Of a stretch of DNA of 64,000 nucleotides, positions 54,223 through 63,068 are shown in pieces; within the stretch, counting starts at the first letter, position 1, and every line of letters begins with the position of its first letter. Source of the stretch: Streptomyces violascens (lineage in GTDB: Bacteria; Actinomycetota; Actinomycetes; Streptomycetales; Streptomycetaceae); the NCBI RefSeq assembly GCF_014649955.1, contig NZ_BMUA01000004.1, forward strand, positions 372,001 to 436,000, in the 5' to 3' direction. The position numbers and the translations under genes are program-made. Under the pieces are notes generated by a model, which saw only the letters and a list, made by a program, of their open reading frames with translations, was not told where the DNA came from and ran no database searches.

Positions 54223-55692
54223 GTGTTGGATCACGGCGCAGCGCCACCCTCGACCGATGCCCCCGCAGCCGGGGGCCCGCGCCCCGGTCGCGGTCTGATG
54301 CGGCGCAAGCCGGTGGAAACGCTGGTCGCGGAGGGTGGCCAGGGTGAGGGCGGCTCGCTGAAGCGGTCGCTCGGCATGTGGCAGCTGACCATGATCAGCA
54401 TCGGTGCGACGCTCGGCACCGGCATTTTCGTGGTACTTGGAGAGGCCGTCCCCAAGGCCGGACCCGCCGTCACGATCTCCTTCGTGCTCGCCGGCCTCAC
54501 GGCACTCTTCTCCGCCCTGTCCTACGCGGAACTCGCGGGCTCCATCCCGGTCGCGGGCTCTTCGTATTCGTACGCTTACGCAACGCTCGGCGAACTCATC
54601 GCCTGGATCTGCGGCTGGTGCCTGATCCTGGAGTACGGCGTCTCGGTCGCGGCGGTCGCCGTCGGCTGGGGGCAGTACCTCAATGAATTCCTGGACGGCA
54701 CGATCGGCGTCACCATCCCCGACGCGCTGTCCGCGCCGCCCGGCGACGGCGGGATATTCAACCTGCCCGCCCTGATCGTCGTGATCCTCGCGATGGGCCT
54801 GCTGCTCGGCGGCGCCCGCGAGTCGGCCCGCGCCAACACGATCATGGTCGGCGTGAAGATCGCCGCCCTGGTGCTGTTCTGCGTGATCGGCTTCATGGGC
54901 TTCAAGTCGGGCAACTACTCCAACTTCATGCCGATGGGCACGGCCGGTGTGAGCGGGGCCGCCTCGACGCTGTTCTTCTCGTACATCGGCTTCGACGCGG
55001 CCTCCACCGCCGGTGAAGAGGCCAAGAACCCCAAGCGCGACCTCCCCCGCGCGATCATGCTCTCGCTGGTGATCGTCACGGCGCTGTACGTGCTCGTCGC
55101 CTTCGTCGCCGTCGGCGCCCGCCCCTGGAAGCAGTTCGAGGGTTCGGAAGCCGCGCTCGCCGGAATCATGAAGGACGTCACCGGACACTCCTTCTGGGCC
55201 ACCTTGCTCGCGGCCTGCGCCGTGATCGCCATCGCCAGCGTCGTCCTGACCGTGCTCTACGGCCAGACCCGCATCCTCTTCGCGATGTCCCGCGACGGCC
55301 TCGTCCCGAAGGTGTTCGCCAAGGTCAGCCCGCGCAGCGGAACGCCGGTCGCCAACACCGTCGCCGTGTCGCTGTTCTGCGGCGTGCTCGCCGCGGCCGT
55401 GCCGCTCGGCAACCTCGCCGACGCCACCAGCATCGGCACGCTCTTCGCCTTCGCGCTGGTCAACGTGGCCGTCGTCATCCTGCGCAAGACCCGCCCCGAC
55501 ATGCCGCGCACCTTCCGCGTGCCGCTCGGCTGGGTCGTCCCGATCCTCGGCTTCCTCAGCTGCGGCTACCTGATGTGGAACCTGTCCGGAGTCACCTGGG
55601 AGTACTTCGGATACTGGATGGCCGCCGGTCTCGTGATCTACTTCGGATACGGCTACCGCCGTTCCAGGCTGGCCACCGCCTCACAGAAGTGA
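54223..55692 (+). CDS. APC-superfamily amino acid permease (probable lysine uptake)
   Basis: A 489-residue, 12-helix permease of the cationic amino acid transporter (YfnA/CAT) group. The first helix IGATLGTGIFVVLGEAVPKAGP has the substrate-binding GTG loop and SYAELAGSIPVAGSSYSYAYATLGEL follows; helices 6-8 include FFSYIGFDAASTAGEEAKNPKRDLPRAI, in which basic-substrate members are usually similar. GTG 54223 has AAGGAG 8 nt upstream. It is followed at 10 bp by the Lrp regulator, so co-transcribed. Lysine is inferred as substrate from the neighbouring davAB genes. Confidence 0.88.
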   Translation: MLDHGAAPPSTDAPAAGGPRPGRGLMRRKPVETLVAEGGQGEGGSLKRSLGMWQLTMISIGATLGTGIFVVLGEAVPKAGPAVTISFVLAGLTALFSALSYAELAGSIPVAGSSYSYAYATLGELIAWICGWCLILEYGVSVAAVAVGWGQYLNEFLDGTIGVTIPDALSAPPGDGGIFNLPALIVVILAMGLLLGGARESARANTIMVGVKIAALVLFCVIGFMGFKSGNYSNFMPMGTAGVSGAASTLFFSYIGFDAASTAGEEAKNPKRDLPRAIMLSLVIVTALYVLVAFVAVGARPWKQFEGSEAALAGIMKDVTGHSFWATLLAACAVIAIASVVLTVLYGQTRILFAMSRDGLVPKVFAKVSPRSGTPVANTVAVSLFCGVLAAAVPLGNLADATSIGTLFAFALVNVAVVILRKTRPDMPRTFRVPLGWVVPILGFLSCGYLMWNLSGVTWEYFGYWMAAGLVIYFGYGYRRSRLATASQK

Positions 55693-55702
55693 TCCACCCG
55701 CA

Positions 55703-56158
55703 GTGCGACTGAATGACCTCGATGAACGCATCGTCCACGCGCTCGCCGAAGACGCCCGGCGCTCCTACGCCGACATCGGCTCGCTGATCGGCCTGTCCGC
55801 GCCCGCCGTCAAGCGGCGCGTGGACCGGCTGCGGGCCGAGGGTGCCATCACCGGCTTCACCGTCCGCGTGGACCCGGCTGCCCTCGGCTGGGAGACCGAG
55901 GGGTTCATCGAGATCTACTGCCGTCGCAACACCTCGCCCGACGCGATCAAGCGCGGGCTCGAGCGGTACCCCGAGGTCGCGTCCGCCTCCACCGTCACCG
56001 GTGAGGCGGACGCGATCGTCCAGGTCTTCGCCTCCGACATGCGGCACTTCGAGCGGGTCCTGGAGCGGATCGCGGGCGAGCCGTACGTGGAGCGGACCAA
56101 GTCGGTGCTGGTGCTTTCACCGCTGCTGCGGCGCTATACCTCCGGGTCGCCCGCGTAG
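55703..56158 (+). CDS. Lrp/AsnC-family transcriptional regulator
   Basis: A 151-residue regulator: N-terminal HTH (NDLDERIVHALAEDARRSYADIGSLIGLS) and C-terminal RAM effector-binding domain (SASTVTGEADAIVQVFA). Members bind amino acids and control their transport or breakdown. The GTG at 55703 lies 10 bp after the permease. The GYGCAA half-sites upstream of the permease and of davA are candidate operators. Confidence 0.93.
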   Translation: MRLNDLDERIVHALAEDARRSYADIGSLIGLSAPAVKRRVDRLRAEGAITGFTVRVDPAALGWETEGFIEIYCRRNTSPDAIKRGLERYPEVASASTVTGEADAIVQVFASDMRHFERVLERIAGEPYVERTKSVLVLSPLLRRYTSGSPA

Positions 56159-56182
56159 TCCTTCGGGCGGTGGCGGCGCAGC

Positions 56183-56758
56183 CTAGGCCTTGGGCTGCTC
56201 GTACACCGGCTGCCACGGCAGCACCTTGAAGTCGCCCGTGCCCTCCTTCACCTTTTCGAAGGGAGCCGAGCTCACGCACTTCGGCAGCTCCTGCGTCTCC
56301 GCGTCCTTGCCTATCCAGCTGTAGCCGAGCCGGTCGTGCTTGCCCTGGTCGTTCACGGTGACGCCGACCCGCTTGCCCTTGAACGGGGTGTCCGAGTCGG
56401 TCACGACACCGGTGACCACCGCGACCTTCCCGCCCGTCACCAGGCAGTCCACCTTCGCCTTCGCCCAGCCGGACTTCCCGTTCGGGAAGACGTGCCTGAA
56501 GGTGAACGTGCCGTACGCCGCCTCCGGGTCCATGTTGTCCTTGGCCGCGAGGTGGGCGTCGAAGCTGAACGTGATGTCGTCCCCGGCCGGCCGGTACAGC
56601 TTCGCGGTGCCGGTCAGCGCCGCGGCCTCTCTGGGCGTGTGGCCGTCGGCTCCGTTCCCGGCGGCCGACGCCCCTCCGGTGACCACGGCGGCGATGAGGA
56701 GAGCCGCGCCCACGGCGAGGACACGGGTGCGGGTGGGAGCGAACGCGATGCGGGACAT
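56183..56758 (-). CDS. Secreted protein of unknown function
   Basis: A 191-residue protein with a clear Sec signal peptide (TRVLAVGAALLIAAVVTGGASA, cleavage near residue 33). The mature part is beta-rich with AYGTFTFRHVFPNG and two cysteines (CLVTGG and KCVSS). No family was recognised; similar small secreted Streptomyces proteins are annotated as hypothetical. ATG 56758 has GGAAGG upstream. It converges with the Lrp gene. Confidence 0.78.
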   Translation of the reverse strand: MSRIAFAPTRTRVLAVGAALLIAAVVTGGASAAGNGADGHTPREAAALTGTAKLYRPAGDDITFSFDAHLAAKDNMDPEAAYGTFTFRHVFPNGKSGWAKAKVDCLVTGGKVAVVTGVVTDSDTPFKGKRVGVTVNDQGKHDRLGYSWIGKDAETQELPKCVSSAPFEKVKEGTGDFKVLPWQPVYEQPKA

Positions 56759-57066
56759 GGCAAGACCTTCCGTAAGGTCGTGAGATGCGGATTGCCCGGT
56801 CGTTCCGGGCCATGACCAGCTTTCCGCGCCCGGCGGCCCGGCACATCGCACCGTCGGGTGGACCGTTTCCCCCGCGCGGGGGAGGCGGGCCTGGGACCTG
56901 CGGCGTAAGGGCGGCGTCAACGCGGCGCAACGAATCGCCGGAGATCGACGATCACGCGCAATGAATCGTGCGGCTGCGCGCAACGGTGGTGCCTTGTCCG
57001 GGCCGAACGGCGGAACGTACCGTCTATTGACCCCACCCTGCACTTCCGCCCCGCCGAGGACTGCCC
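56759..57066. promoter_or_regulatory. davA control region with three GCGCAA half-sites
   Basis: GCGCAACGAATCG (56925-56937), GCGCAATGAATCG (56956-56968) and GCGCAACGG (56978-56986) are direct repeats with 31- and 22-bp spacing, about 3 and 2 helical turns. They lie 80 to 140 bp upstream of davA. The left end of this 308-bp spacer carries the promoter side of the minus-strand secreted protein. Confidence 0.65.
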
Positions 57067-57864
57067 ATGCCGCCGTTGCGCACCGCCCTGCTCCAGAGCT
57101 CCGGCCGTCTCTCGGACGTCGCCGCGAATCTGAAGACCCTGGACGAGGCGGCCGGGCGGGCGGCGCAGACCGGCGCCGGGCTGATCGTCTGCCCCGAGCT
57201 CTTCCTCACCGGGTACGCCATCGGCGACGACGTGGCGCGGCTCGCCGAGGCCGCCGACGGCCCCTCCGCGCAGGCCGTCGCCGACATCGCCGTACGCCAC
57301 GGCCTGGCCGTCGTCTACGGCTACCCCGAACGCGACGGCGACACCGTCTACAACGCGGCCCAGCTCATCGGCCCCGACGGCAGCCGCCTCGCGAACTACC
57401 GCAAGACCCACCTCTTCGGCTGCTTCGAGCAGGAGGCGTTCACGCCGGGCGACGAGCCGGTCGTCCAGGCCGAGCTGAACGGCCTCCGCATCGGCATGAT
57501 GATCTGCTACGACGTGGAGTTCCCCGAGAACGTACGGGCGCACGCCCTGGCCGGCACCGACCTGCTCCTGGTGCCCACCGCGCAGATGCACCCCTTCCAG
57601 TTCGTCGCCGAGTCCCTTGTCCCGGTCCGCGCCTTCGAGAACCAGATGTACGTCGCGTACGTCAACCGGACCGGTCCGGAGGGCGAGTTCGAGTTCGTCG
57701 GGCTGAGCTGTCTGGCCGGGCCCGACGGCGTCGCGCGGGCCCGCGCCGGGCGGGGCACCGAACTGGTCGTCGGTGACGTCGACCCCGAGTTCCTGGCCGC
57801 ATCGCGCGCGAACAACCCGTATCTGCGCGACCGCCGCCCCGGCCTCTACGCCTCCCTCGTCTGA
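57067..57864 (+). CDS. davA: 5-Aminovaleramidase-like carbon-nitrogen hydrolase
   Basis: A 265-residue nitrilase-superfamily amidase. The Glu-Lys-Cys triad is in CPELFLTGY, NYRKTHLFG and MMICYDVEFPE. Length and sequence match Pseudomonas DavA, which hydrolyses 5-aminopentanamide to 5-aminovalerate (LTGYAIGDDVARLAEAADGP is one matching block). It precedes davB by 91 bp, forming the lysine monooxygenase pathway. Confidence 0.85.
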   Translation: MPPLRTALLQSSGRLSDVAANLKTLDEAAGRAAQTGAGLIVCPELFLTGYAIGDDVARLAEAADGPSAQAVADIAVRHGLAVVYGYPERDGDTVYNAAQLIGPDGSRLANYRKTHLFGCFEQEAFTPGDEPVVQAELNGLRIGMMICYDVEFPENVRAHALAGTDLLLVPTAQMHPFQFVAESLVPVRAFENQMYVAYVNRTGPEGEFEFVGLSCLAGPDGVARARAGRGTELVVGDVDPEFLAASRANNPYLRDRRPGLYASLV

Positions 57865-57955
57865 GCCCCCCGCCCCCTGAGCCCAGGGCCCCCGAGCCCC
57901 GGGCCGTGAGGCCCTGCCCCCTCAACTTCCGTACTGTGCAAGGAGTCCGTACCCC

Positions 57956-59647
57956 ATGACGTCCACGGTGCCCACCGCCGTCCAGCACATCGACGAGCAG
58001 CCGCCCGTCACGATGTTCGGGCCGGACTTCCCCTACGCGTACGACGACTTCCTCGCGCACCCGGCCGGGCTCGGCCAGATACCCGCGACCGAGCACGGCG
58101 CGGAGGTCGCGGTCATCGGCGGCGGCCTCTCCGGCATCGTCGCCGCGTACGAGCTGATGAAGATGGGCCTCAAGCCCGTCGTGTACGAGGCCGACCAGAT
58201 CGGCGGCCGGCTGCGCACCGTCGGCTTCCCGGGCTGCGACCCGGAGCTCACCGCCGAGATGGGCGCCATGCGGTTCCCCCCGTGCTCCACCGCGCTCCAG
58301 CACTACATCGACCTGGTGGGCCTGGAGACCAAGCCGTTCCCCAACCCGCTCGCGCCGGACACCCCCTCGACGGTCGTCGACCTCAAGGGCGAGTCCCACT
58401 ACGCGACGTCCGTCGACGAGCTGCCGCCCGTGTACCGCGAGGTCATGGACGCGTGGAACGCCTGCCTCGAAGAGGGCGCCGACTTCTCCGACATGAACCA
58501 GGCGATCCGCGAGCGCGACATCCCGCGCATCCGCGAGATCTGGGCGAAGCTCGTCGACAAGCTCGACAACCAGACCTTCTACGGCTTCCTCTGCGAGTCG
58601 GAGGCCTTCAAGTCCTTCCGGCACCGCGAGATCTTCGGCCAGGTCGGCTTCGGCACCGGCGGCTGGGACACCGACTTCCCGAACTCCATCCTGGAGATCC
58701 TGCGGGTCGTCTACACCGAGGCCGACGACCACCACCGCGGCATCGTCGGCGGCTCCCAGCAGCTGCCGCTGCGGCTGTGGGAGCGCGAGCCGGAGAAGCT
58801 CGTGCACTGGGCGCCGGGCACCTCGCTCTCCTCGCTGCACGAGGGCGCGCCCAAGCCGGCCGTGACCCGCCTGCACCGCACCGCGGGCAACCGCATCACC
58901 GTGACGGACGCGGACGGCGACATCCGCACCTACCGCGCGGCCATCTTCACCGCCCAGTCCTGGATGCTGCTCTCCAAGATCGCCTGCGACGACTCGCTCT
59001 TCCCCATCGACCACTGGACGGCGATGGAGCGCACCCACTACATGGAGTCCTCCAAGCTGTTCGTGCCGGTGGACCGGCCGTTCTGGCTGGACAAGGACGA
59101 GGACACCGGGCGCGACGTCATGTCGATGACGCTCACCGACCGCATGACGCGCGGCACCTATCTGCTCGACAACGGGCCGGACAAGCCCGCCGTCATCTGC
59201 CTCTCCTACACCTGGTGCGACGACAGCCTGAAGTGGCTGCCGCTGTCCGCGAGCGAGCGCATGGAGGTCATGCTCAAGTCGCTCGGCGAGATCTACCCGA
59301 AGGTCGACATCCGGGGCCACATCATCGGCAACCCGGTGACCGTCTCCTGGGAGAACGAGCCGTACTTCATGGGCGCGTTCAAGGCGAACCTGCCCGGGCA
59401 CTACCGCTACCAGCGCCGGCTCTTCACCCACTTCATGCAGGACGCGCTGCCCGAGGACAAGCGGGGGATCTTCCTCGCGGGGGACGACATCTCCTGGACG
59501 GCGGGGTGGGCGGAGGGCGCGGTGCAGACCGCGCTGAACGCGGTGTGGGGGGTCATGCACCACTTCGGCGGTACGACCGATGCGGCCAATCCGGGGCCGG
59601 GTGACCTGTACGACTCGATCGCCCCGGTCGAGCTTCCGGAGGACTGA
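57956..59647 (+). CDS. davB: L-lysine 2-monooxygenase-like flavin amine oxidase
   Basis: A 563-residue FAD enzyme. The dinucleotide motif VIGGGLSGIVAAYELMKMGL is at about 54-73 and the C-terminal FAD segment is FLAGDDISWTAGWAEGAVQT. Family-specific blocks such as MFGPDFPYAYDDFLAHPAGL and GQVGFGTGGWDTDFPNS match Pseudomonas DavB closely from memory. DavB oxidatively decarboxylates lysine to 5-aminovaleramide, the substrate of DavA upstream. Tryptophan 2-monooxygenase is the alternative, but the adjacent DavA-type amidase argues for lysine. Confidence 0.87.
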   Translation: MTSTVPTAVQHIDEQPPVTMFGPDFPYAYDDFLAHPAGLGQIPATEHGAEVAVIGGGLSGIVAAYELMKMGLKPVVYEADQIGGRLRTVGFPGCDPELTAEMGAMRFPPCSTALQHYIDLVGLETKPFPNPLAPDTPSTVVDLKGESHYATSVDELPPVYREVMDAWNACLEEGADFSDMNQAIRERDIPRIREIWAKLVDKLDNQTFYGFLCESEAFKSFRHREIFGQVGFGTGGWDTDFPNSILEILRVVYTEADDHHRGIVGGSQQLPLRLWEREPEKLVHWAPGTSLSSLHEGAPKPAVTRLHRTAGNRITVTDADGDIRTYRAAIFTAQSWMLLSKIACDDSLFPIDHWTAMERTHYMESSKLFVPVDRPFWLDKDEDTGRDVMSMTLTDRMTRGTYLLDNGPDKPAVICLSYTWCDDSLKWLPLSASERMEVMLKSLGEIYPKVDIRGHIIGNPVTVSWENEPYFMGAFKANLPGHYRYQRRLFTHFMQDALPEDKRGIFLAGDDISWTAGWAEGAVQTALNAVWGVMHHFGGTTDAANPGPGDLYDSIAPVELPED

Positions 59648-59666
59648 GCAGGCTCGGCCTTGAGGC

Positions 59667-59687
59667 GCCGGGGGCTCCGCCCCCGGC
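59667..59687 (+). terminator. Hairpin after davB
   Basis: GCCGGGGGC (59667-59675) pairs with GCCCCCGGC (59679-59687) with a TCC loop, 19 bp after davB. Confidence 0.65.
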
Positions 59688-59699
59688 CCCCGGGTCGCG

Positions 59700-59745
59700 C
59701 CTTGAGGGCGCTCGTCCTCAACCGCCGGACGGGCTGGGAGTTGCC
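59700..59745. repeat. Streptomyces intergenic repeat (GTCCTCAA..CCGGACGGG)
   Basis: CTTGAGGGCGCTCGTCCTCA followed by ACCGCCGGACGGGCTGGG matches a repeat I recognise as very common between Streptomyces genes, and is related to the copy near 1590. Confidence 0.5.
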
Positions 59746-59779
59746 GCGAGCCCCCCCCAGGAGATGCGGCAACCTCCTT

Positions 59780-59849
59780 CGCCGAACGCCGAACGCCGAA
59801 CGCCGAACGCCGAACGCCGAACGCCGAACGCCGAACGCCGAACGCCGAA
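59780..59849. repeat. Heptanucleotide tandem array, 10 perfect copies of CGCCGAA
   Basis: The 7-bp unit CGCCGAA is repeated ten times without mismatch between 59780 and 59849, in the spacer between davB and the convergent LLM oxidoreductase gene (stop at 59886). Slippage-prone, so copy number should vary between strains (VNTR). Confidence 0.95.
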
Positions 59850-59885
59850 CGGGTTCAGGGGGTTGGGCCGCAGCCCCCTCAGTCG

Positions 59886-60815
59886 TTACAAGCCCGCTGC
59901 CCGCACCGCCCCGTACACCTCCGCCGCCACGTCCTTCAGCTCCTCCGCGTCCCGGGCCGAGCCCTGGAGGTCCAGGAGGAATTCGCCTATGCCGTCCACC
60001 GCGTGGGCCGCTACGTCCTCGACTATCTGGGCCGCGCTGCCGGTGAACGGCGGTCGCTCCGCGCCCTCGAACGGCTTTGACGAGTAGCGGGTGTTGACCC
60101 GCACGCATACCTCGATCGGGCGTTCGCGGCCGCGCTCCTCGGCCAGCTCCTTCAGCCTCGTCCACTCCTCGGTGAGCTGGGCGGCGCCCTGGGCCGCTGG
60201 CAGCCAGCCGTCCGCCCGGTCCACCAGGCGGCGGGCCGACTTCGGGCTCATGGCCGGGAGGTAGACCGGGATCGGGCGGGCCGGTTTGGGGCCGACGACC
60301 GAGGGGGCGATCGTCGTCAGCTCGCCCTGGTAGGCGACCGGATCGGGGCCCCACACGGCCGCGCACACGTCGAGCAGCTCGTCGAGGACCTTGCCGCGCT
60401 TCTCGAAGGGCGCCACGCCCGCCGCCGCGTACTCGTCGTGCGACCAGCCCGTGCCGAGCCCGGCGACCACCCTGCCGCCGCTCGCCGCGTCCAACGAGGC
60501 CAGCGAGCGCGCCAGTTGGAACGGTACGTGCAGCGGGGCGACCAGGACGCTGGTGCCGAGCCGGGCCCGCTCGGTCGCGGCCGCCGCCAGCGTGAGGGTG
60601 ACCAGCGGGTCGGCGACCGAGCGGTAGATGTCGGGCCAGGGCAGGCCCTCGACCCCGTACAGCCCCTGCGTCGCCGGCTCGGGGAACAGCACCCGCTCGA
60701 AGACCCACAGGCTCTCGAAACCGATCTCCTCGGCGGCCCGCGCCACCGCGGGCACGTCGCGGCCGATGTCGTACTGCCTCATCTGCGGAAGGCCGAGTCC
60801 GAGCCGGATTGCCAT
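59886..60815 (-). CDS. LLM-class F420-dependent oxidoreductase
   Basis: A 309-residue bacterial-luciferase-fold protein. GLGLPQMRQYDIGRDV, the APLHVPFQLARSLASLDAASGGRVVAGLGTGW block (central strands) and YLPAMSPKSARR are typical of F420-using members common in actinobacteria. The substrate is unknown. A Shine-Dalgarno GGAGGAG precedes the ATG at 60815. Confidence 0.88.
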   Translation of the reverse strand: MAIRLGLGLPQMRQYDIGRDVPAVARAAEEIGFESLWVFERVLFPEPATQGLYGVEGLPWPDIYRSVADPLVTLTLAAAATERARLGTSVLVAPLHVPFQLARSLASLDAASGGRVVAGLGTGWSHDEYAAAGVAPFEKRGKVLDELLDVCAAVWGPDPVAYQGELTTIAPSVVGPKPARPIPVYLPAMSPKSARRLVDRADGWLPAAQGAAQLTEEWTRLKELAEERGRERPIEVCVRVNTRYSSKPFEGAERPPFTGSAAQIVEDVAAHAVDGIGEFLLDLQGSARDAEELKDVAAEVYGAVRAAGL

Positions 60816-60828
60816 GGAGTGCTCCTCC

Positions 60829-60875
60829 GTCGGGAACCGAAAGGTCGGGAACCGAAAGTCAGTCGGGAACCGGAA
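60829..60875. repeat. Three direct repeats of GTCGGGAACCGAAA
   Basis: Copies start at 60829, 60844 and 60862 (the last one reads GTCGGGAACCGGAA). They fill the 43-bp gap between the DUF5995 stop and the LLM start and run into the 3' end of the DUF5995 gene. They may be small slippage repeats or an operator. Confidence 0.7.
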
Positions 60876-61599
60876 GCGGTGTCAGCAGACACCGGGTCAC
60901 CAGACCCACGCCCGCGTCCAACCGATCAGTGAACTCCCGGGCCAGGGCCGGAAGTTCCCGCAACTGCCACAGGACTTTCGCCGCGGACCAGGAGGCGTCC
61001 CGCGCCCGCTCCAGACTCCACGACGCAAGCAGGTGGGTCATCGGATCGGCCACCTCGAACAGGTCGGGCCCCGGCATGAGTTCTTCGCGGATCCGCTCCT
61101 CAAGAAGGGTGAGCATGTCGCCGACCCGGTCGAAGTCCCGCTCCAGGAGGGCGGGTTCGCAGTCCAGCGAGCGGCAGCTGTCCACCACGGCGAGCGTCAG
61201 GTCGTGCCCGATGTGCGCGTTGATCCCGGCCAGTGCGAACTGCAGCGGCCGCACGCCCGGATGGCGCCGGTACTGGAACAGCGGACGCCAGCAGTCCGGT
61301 GGGCGCCGGCCCGCCGACGTCGCCTCCACGGCCCCGAGATAGCGCCCGGCGAAGAGCACGTCGAGCGTGGCGGCGGCCGCCGGATCGGCGAAGCCGTCGT
61401 GCGCGATGAGCCGGGAGATCTCCTCGGTCACCGTCAGGTAGACGCGGTTGAAGACCGCGATGCCGTCCCGGGCCGGCAGATCGGCCCGCAGCGCGCGCAT
61501 CCGCCGGATCACGGGGTCAAGTGGCGCGGCGAACCGGTGGGTGCGCGCGAGGTGTCCGGTCTGCGCCAATCCCGTCGGCGTCCCTACGGTCTGCGTCAT
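60859..61599 (-). CDS. DUF5995 family protein
   Basis: A 246-residue helical protein. IAVFNRVYLTVTEEISRLI, LFAGRYLGAVEA and GVRPLQFALAGINAHIGHDL are signature blocks of DUF5995. The conserved His-Ile-Gly-His resembles a metal-binding site, but function is not known. Start ATG 61599 (MTQTVGTPTGL). Confidence 0.82.
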   Translation of the reverse strand: MTQTVGTPTGLAQTGHLARTHRFAAPLDPVIRRMRALRADLPARDGIAVFNRVYLTVTEEISRLIAHDGFADPAAAATLDVLFAGRYLGAVEATSAGRRPPDCWRPLFQYRRHPGVRPLQFALAGINAHIGHDLTLAVVDSCRSLDCEPALLERDFDRVGDMLTLLEERIREELMPGPDLFEVADPMTHLLASWSLERARDASWSAAKVLWQLRELPALAREFTDRLDAGVGLVTRCLLTPLPVPD

Positions 61600-61691
61600 G
61601 GGGGCAGCGTCCCAGTCCAGTGCCGCGCCGAGCACCGCCGTAAGGGGGCTTGACCGGAACGGATGAACCGGGACGCTTCCGGGGCTGGGGG

Positions 61692-63068
61692 CTAGGCGTC
61701 CTTCTCGTACGACGACGTGCCCGAATCCAGCAGCGGCTCCTGCTTCTTGAGGTGGGCCGGGGCCAGCGCGCGCAGCACGTGGTAGCCGGTGATGACCACG
61801 ATCGTGCCGAGCGCGATGCCGCTGAGCTGGAAGTTCTCGGTGAACTTCAGACTGACGTTGCCGATGCCGATGATGATGCCCGCGGCGGCCGGCACCAGGT
61901 TCAGCGGGTTGCGCAGATCGACCTTCGCGTTGATCCAGATCTGCGCGCCGAGCAGGCCGATCATGCCGTAAAGGATGACGGTGATGCCGCCGAGCACGCC
62001 GCCCGGGATCGCCGCGACGACCGCGCCGAACTTGGGGCACACGCCGAAGAGCAGCGCGAATCCGGCGGCGGCCCAGTAGGCGGCGGTCGAGTAGACGCGG
62101 GTCGCGGCCATGACGCCGATGTTCTCGGAGTACGTGGTGTTCGGCGGGCCGCCCACCGCGGTCGACAGCATGGAGGCGGCGCCGTCGGCGGCGATCGCGG
62201 TGCCCAGCTTGTCGTCGAGGTCGGCGCCGGTCATCTCGCCGACGGCCTTGACGTGGCCCGCGTTCTCGGCGACAAGGGCGATGACGACGGGCAGGGCGAC
62301 GAGGATCGCCGACCATTCGAAGCTCGGCGCGTGGAAGCTCGGCAGCCCGATCCAGTCGGCCCTGCCCACGCCCGAGAGGTCCAGGCGCCAGTGGTCCACG
62401 GCCTCCGCGCCGCCGTGCACCGAGTGGATCTTCCCGAAGACGCGGTCGAGCAGCCAGGAGATGCCGTAGCCGAAGATCAGCCCGAGGAAGATCGCGATCC
62501 GGGACCAGAAGCCGCGCAGACAGACCACGGCCAGACCGGTGAACAGCATCACCATCAGCGCCGTCCACTGGTCCTGGGGCCAGTACGTGGAGGCGGTGAC
62601 CGGAGCCAGGTTGAAGCCGATCAGCATGACGACGGCGCCCGTGACGATGGGAGGCATCGCGGCATGGATGATCCGCGCGCCGAACCGCGCCACCGCGAGG
62701 CCCGCGAAGAACAGCACCACGCCCACCACGAAGACCGCGCCGGTCACGGTGGCGCTGGTGCCTCCCGTGGCCCGGATCGCGGCGGCGACGCCGACGAAGG
62801 AGAGCGAGCAGCCGAGGTAGCTGGGCACCCGGCCCTTGGTCGCGAGCAGGAAGATGACCGTCGCGATGCCGGACATCATGATCGCGAGGTTGGGATCGAG
62901 GCCCATCAGTACGGGGGCGACGAACGAGGCGCCGAACATCGCGACCACGTGCTGGGCGCCGAGTCCGATGGTGCGCGGCCAGGAGAGCCGTTCGTCGGGG
63001 CGTACGACGGCTCCTGGAGCGGGGGTCCGCCCGTCGCCGTGCAGGGTCCAGCGCACGCCGAGGCGCAT
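61692..63068 (-). CDS. NCS2-family nucleobase (uracil/xanthine) permease
   Basis: A 458-residue, 14-TM nucleobase-ascorbate/UraA-type proton symporter. SWPRTIGLGAQHVVAMFGASFVAPVLMG opens helix 1, the TM8 region has VVIALVAENAGHVKAVG, and TM10 carries the signature GGPPNTTYSENIGVMAATRV. A uracil or xanthine substrate cannot be told from sequence alone. ATG 63068 has GGAG upstream and gives MRLGVRWTLHGDG; the open frame reaching 63161 lacks support. Confidence 0.9.
   Translation of the reverse strand: MRLGVRWTLHGDGRTPAPGAVVRPDERLSWPRTIGLGAQHVVAMFGASFVAPVLMGLDPNLAIMMSGIATVIFLLATKGRVPSYLGCSLSFVGVAAAIRATGGTSATVTGAVFVVGVVLFFAGLAVARFGARIIHAAMPPIVTGAVVMLIGFNLAPVTASTYWPQDQWTALMVMLFTGLAVVCLRGFWSRIAIFLGLIFGYGISWLLDRVFGKIHSVHGGAEAVDHWRLDLSGVGRADWIGLPSFHAPSFEWSAILVALPVVIALVAENAGHVKAVGEMTGADLDDKLGTAIAADGAASMLSTAVGGPPNTTYSENIGVMAATRVYSTAAYWAAAGFALLFGVCPKFGAVVAAIPGGVLGGITVILYGMIGLLGAQIWINAKVDLRNPLNLVPAAAGIIIGIGNVSLKFTENFQLSGIALGTIVVITGYHVLRALAPAHLKKQEPLLDSGTSSYEKDA

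Noticed and set aside
59700..60046. Short open frames encoding NAERRTP repeats
   Set aside because: They are translations of the CGCCGAA tandem array, not genes.
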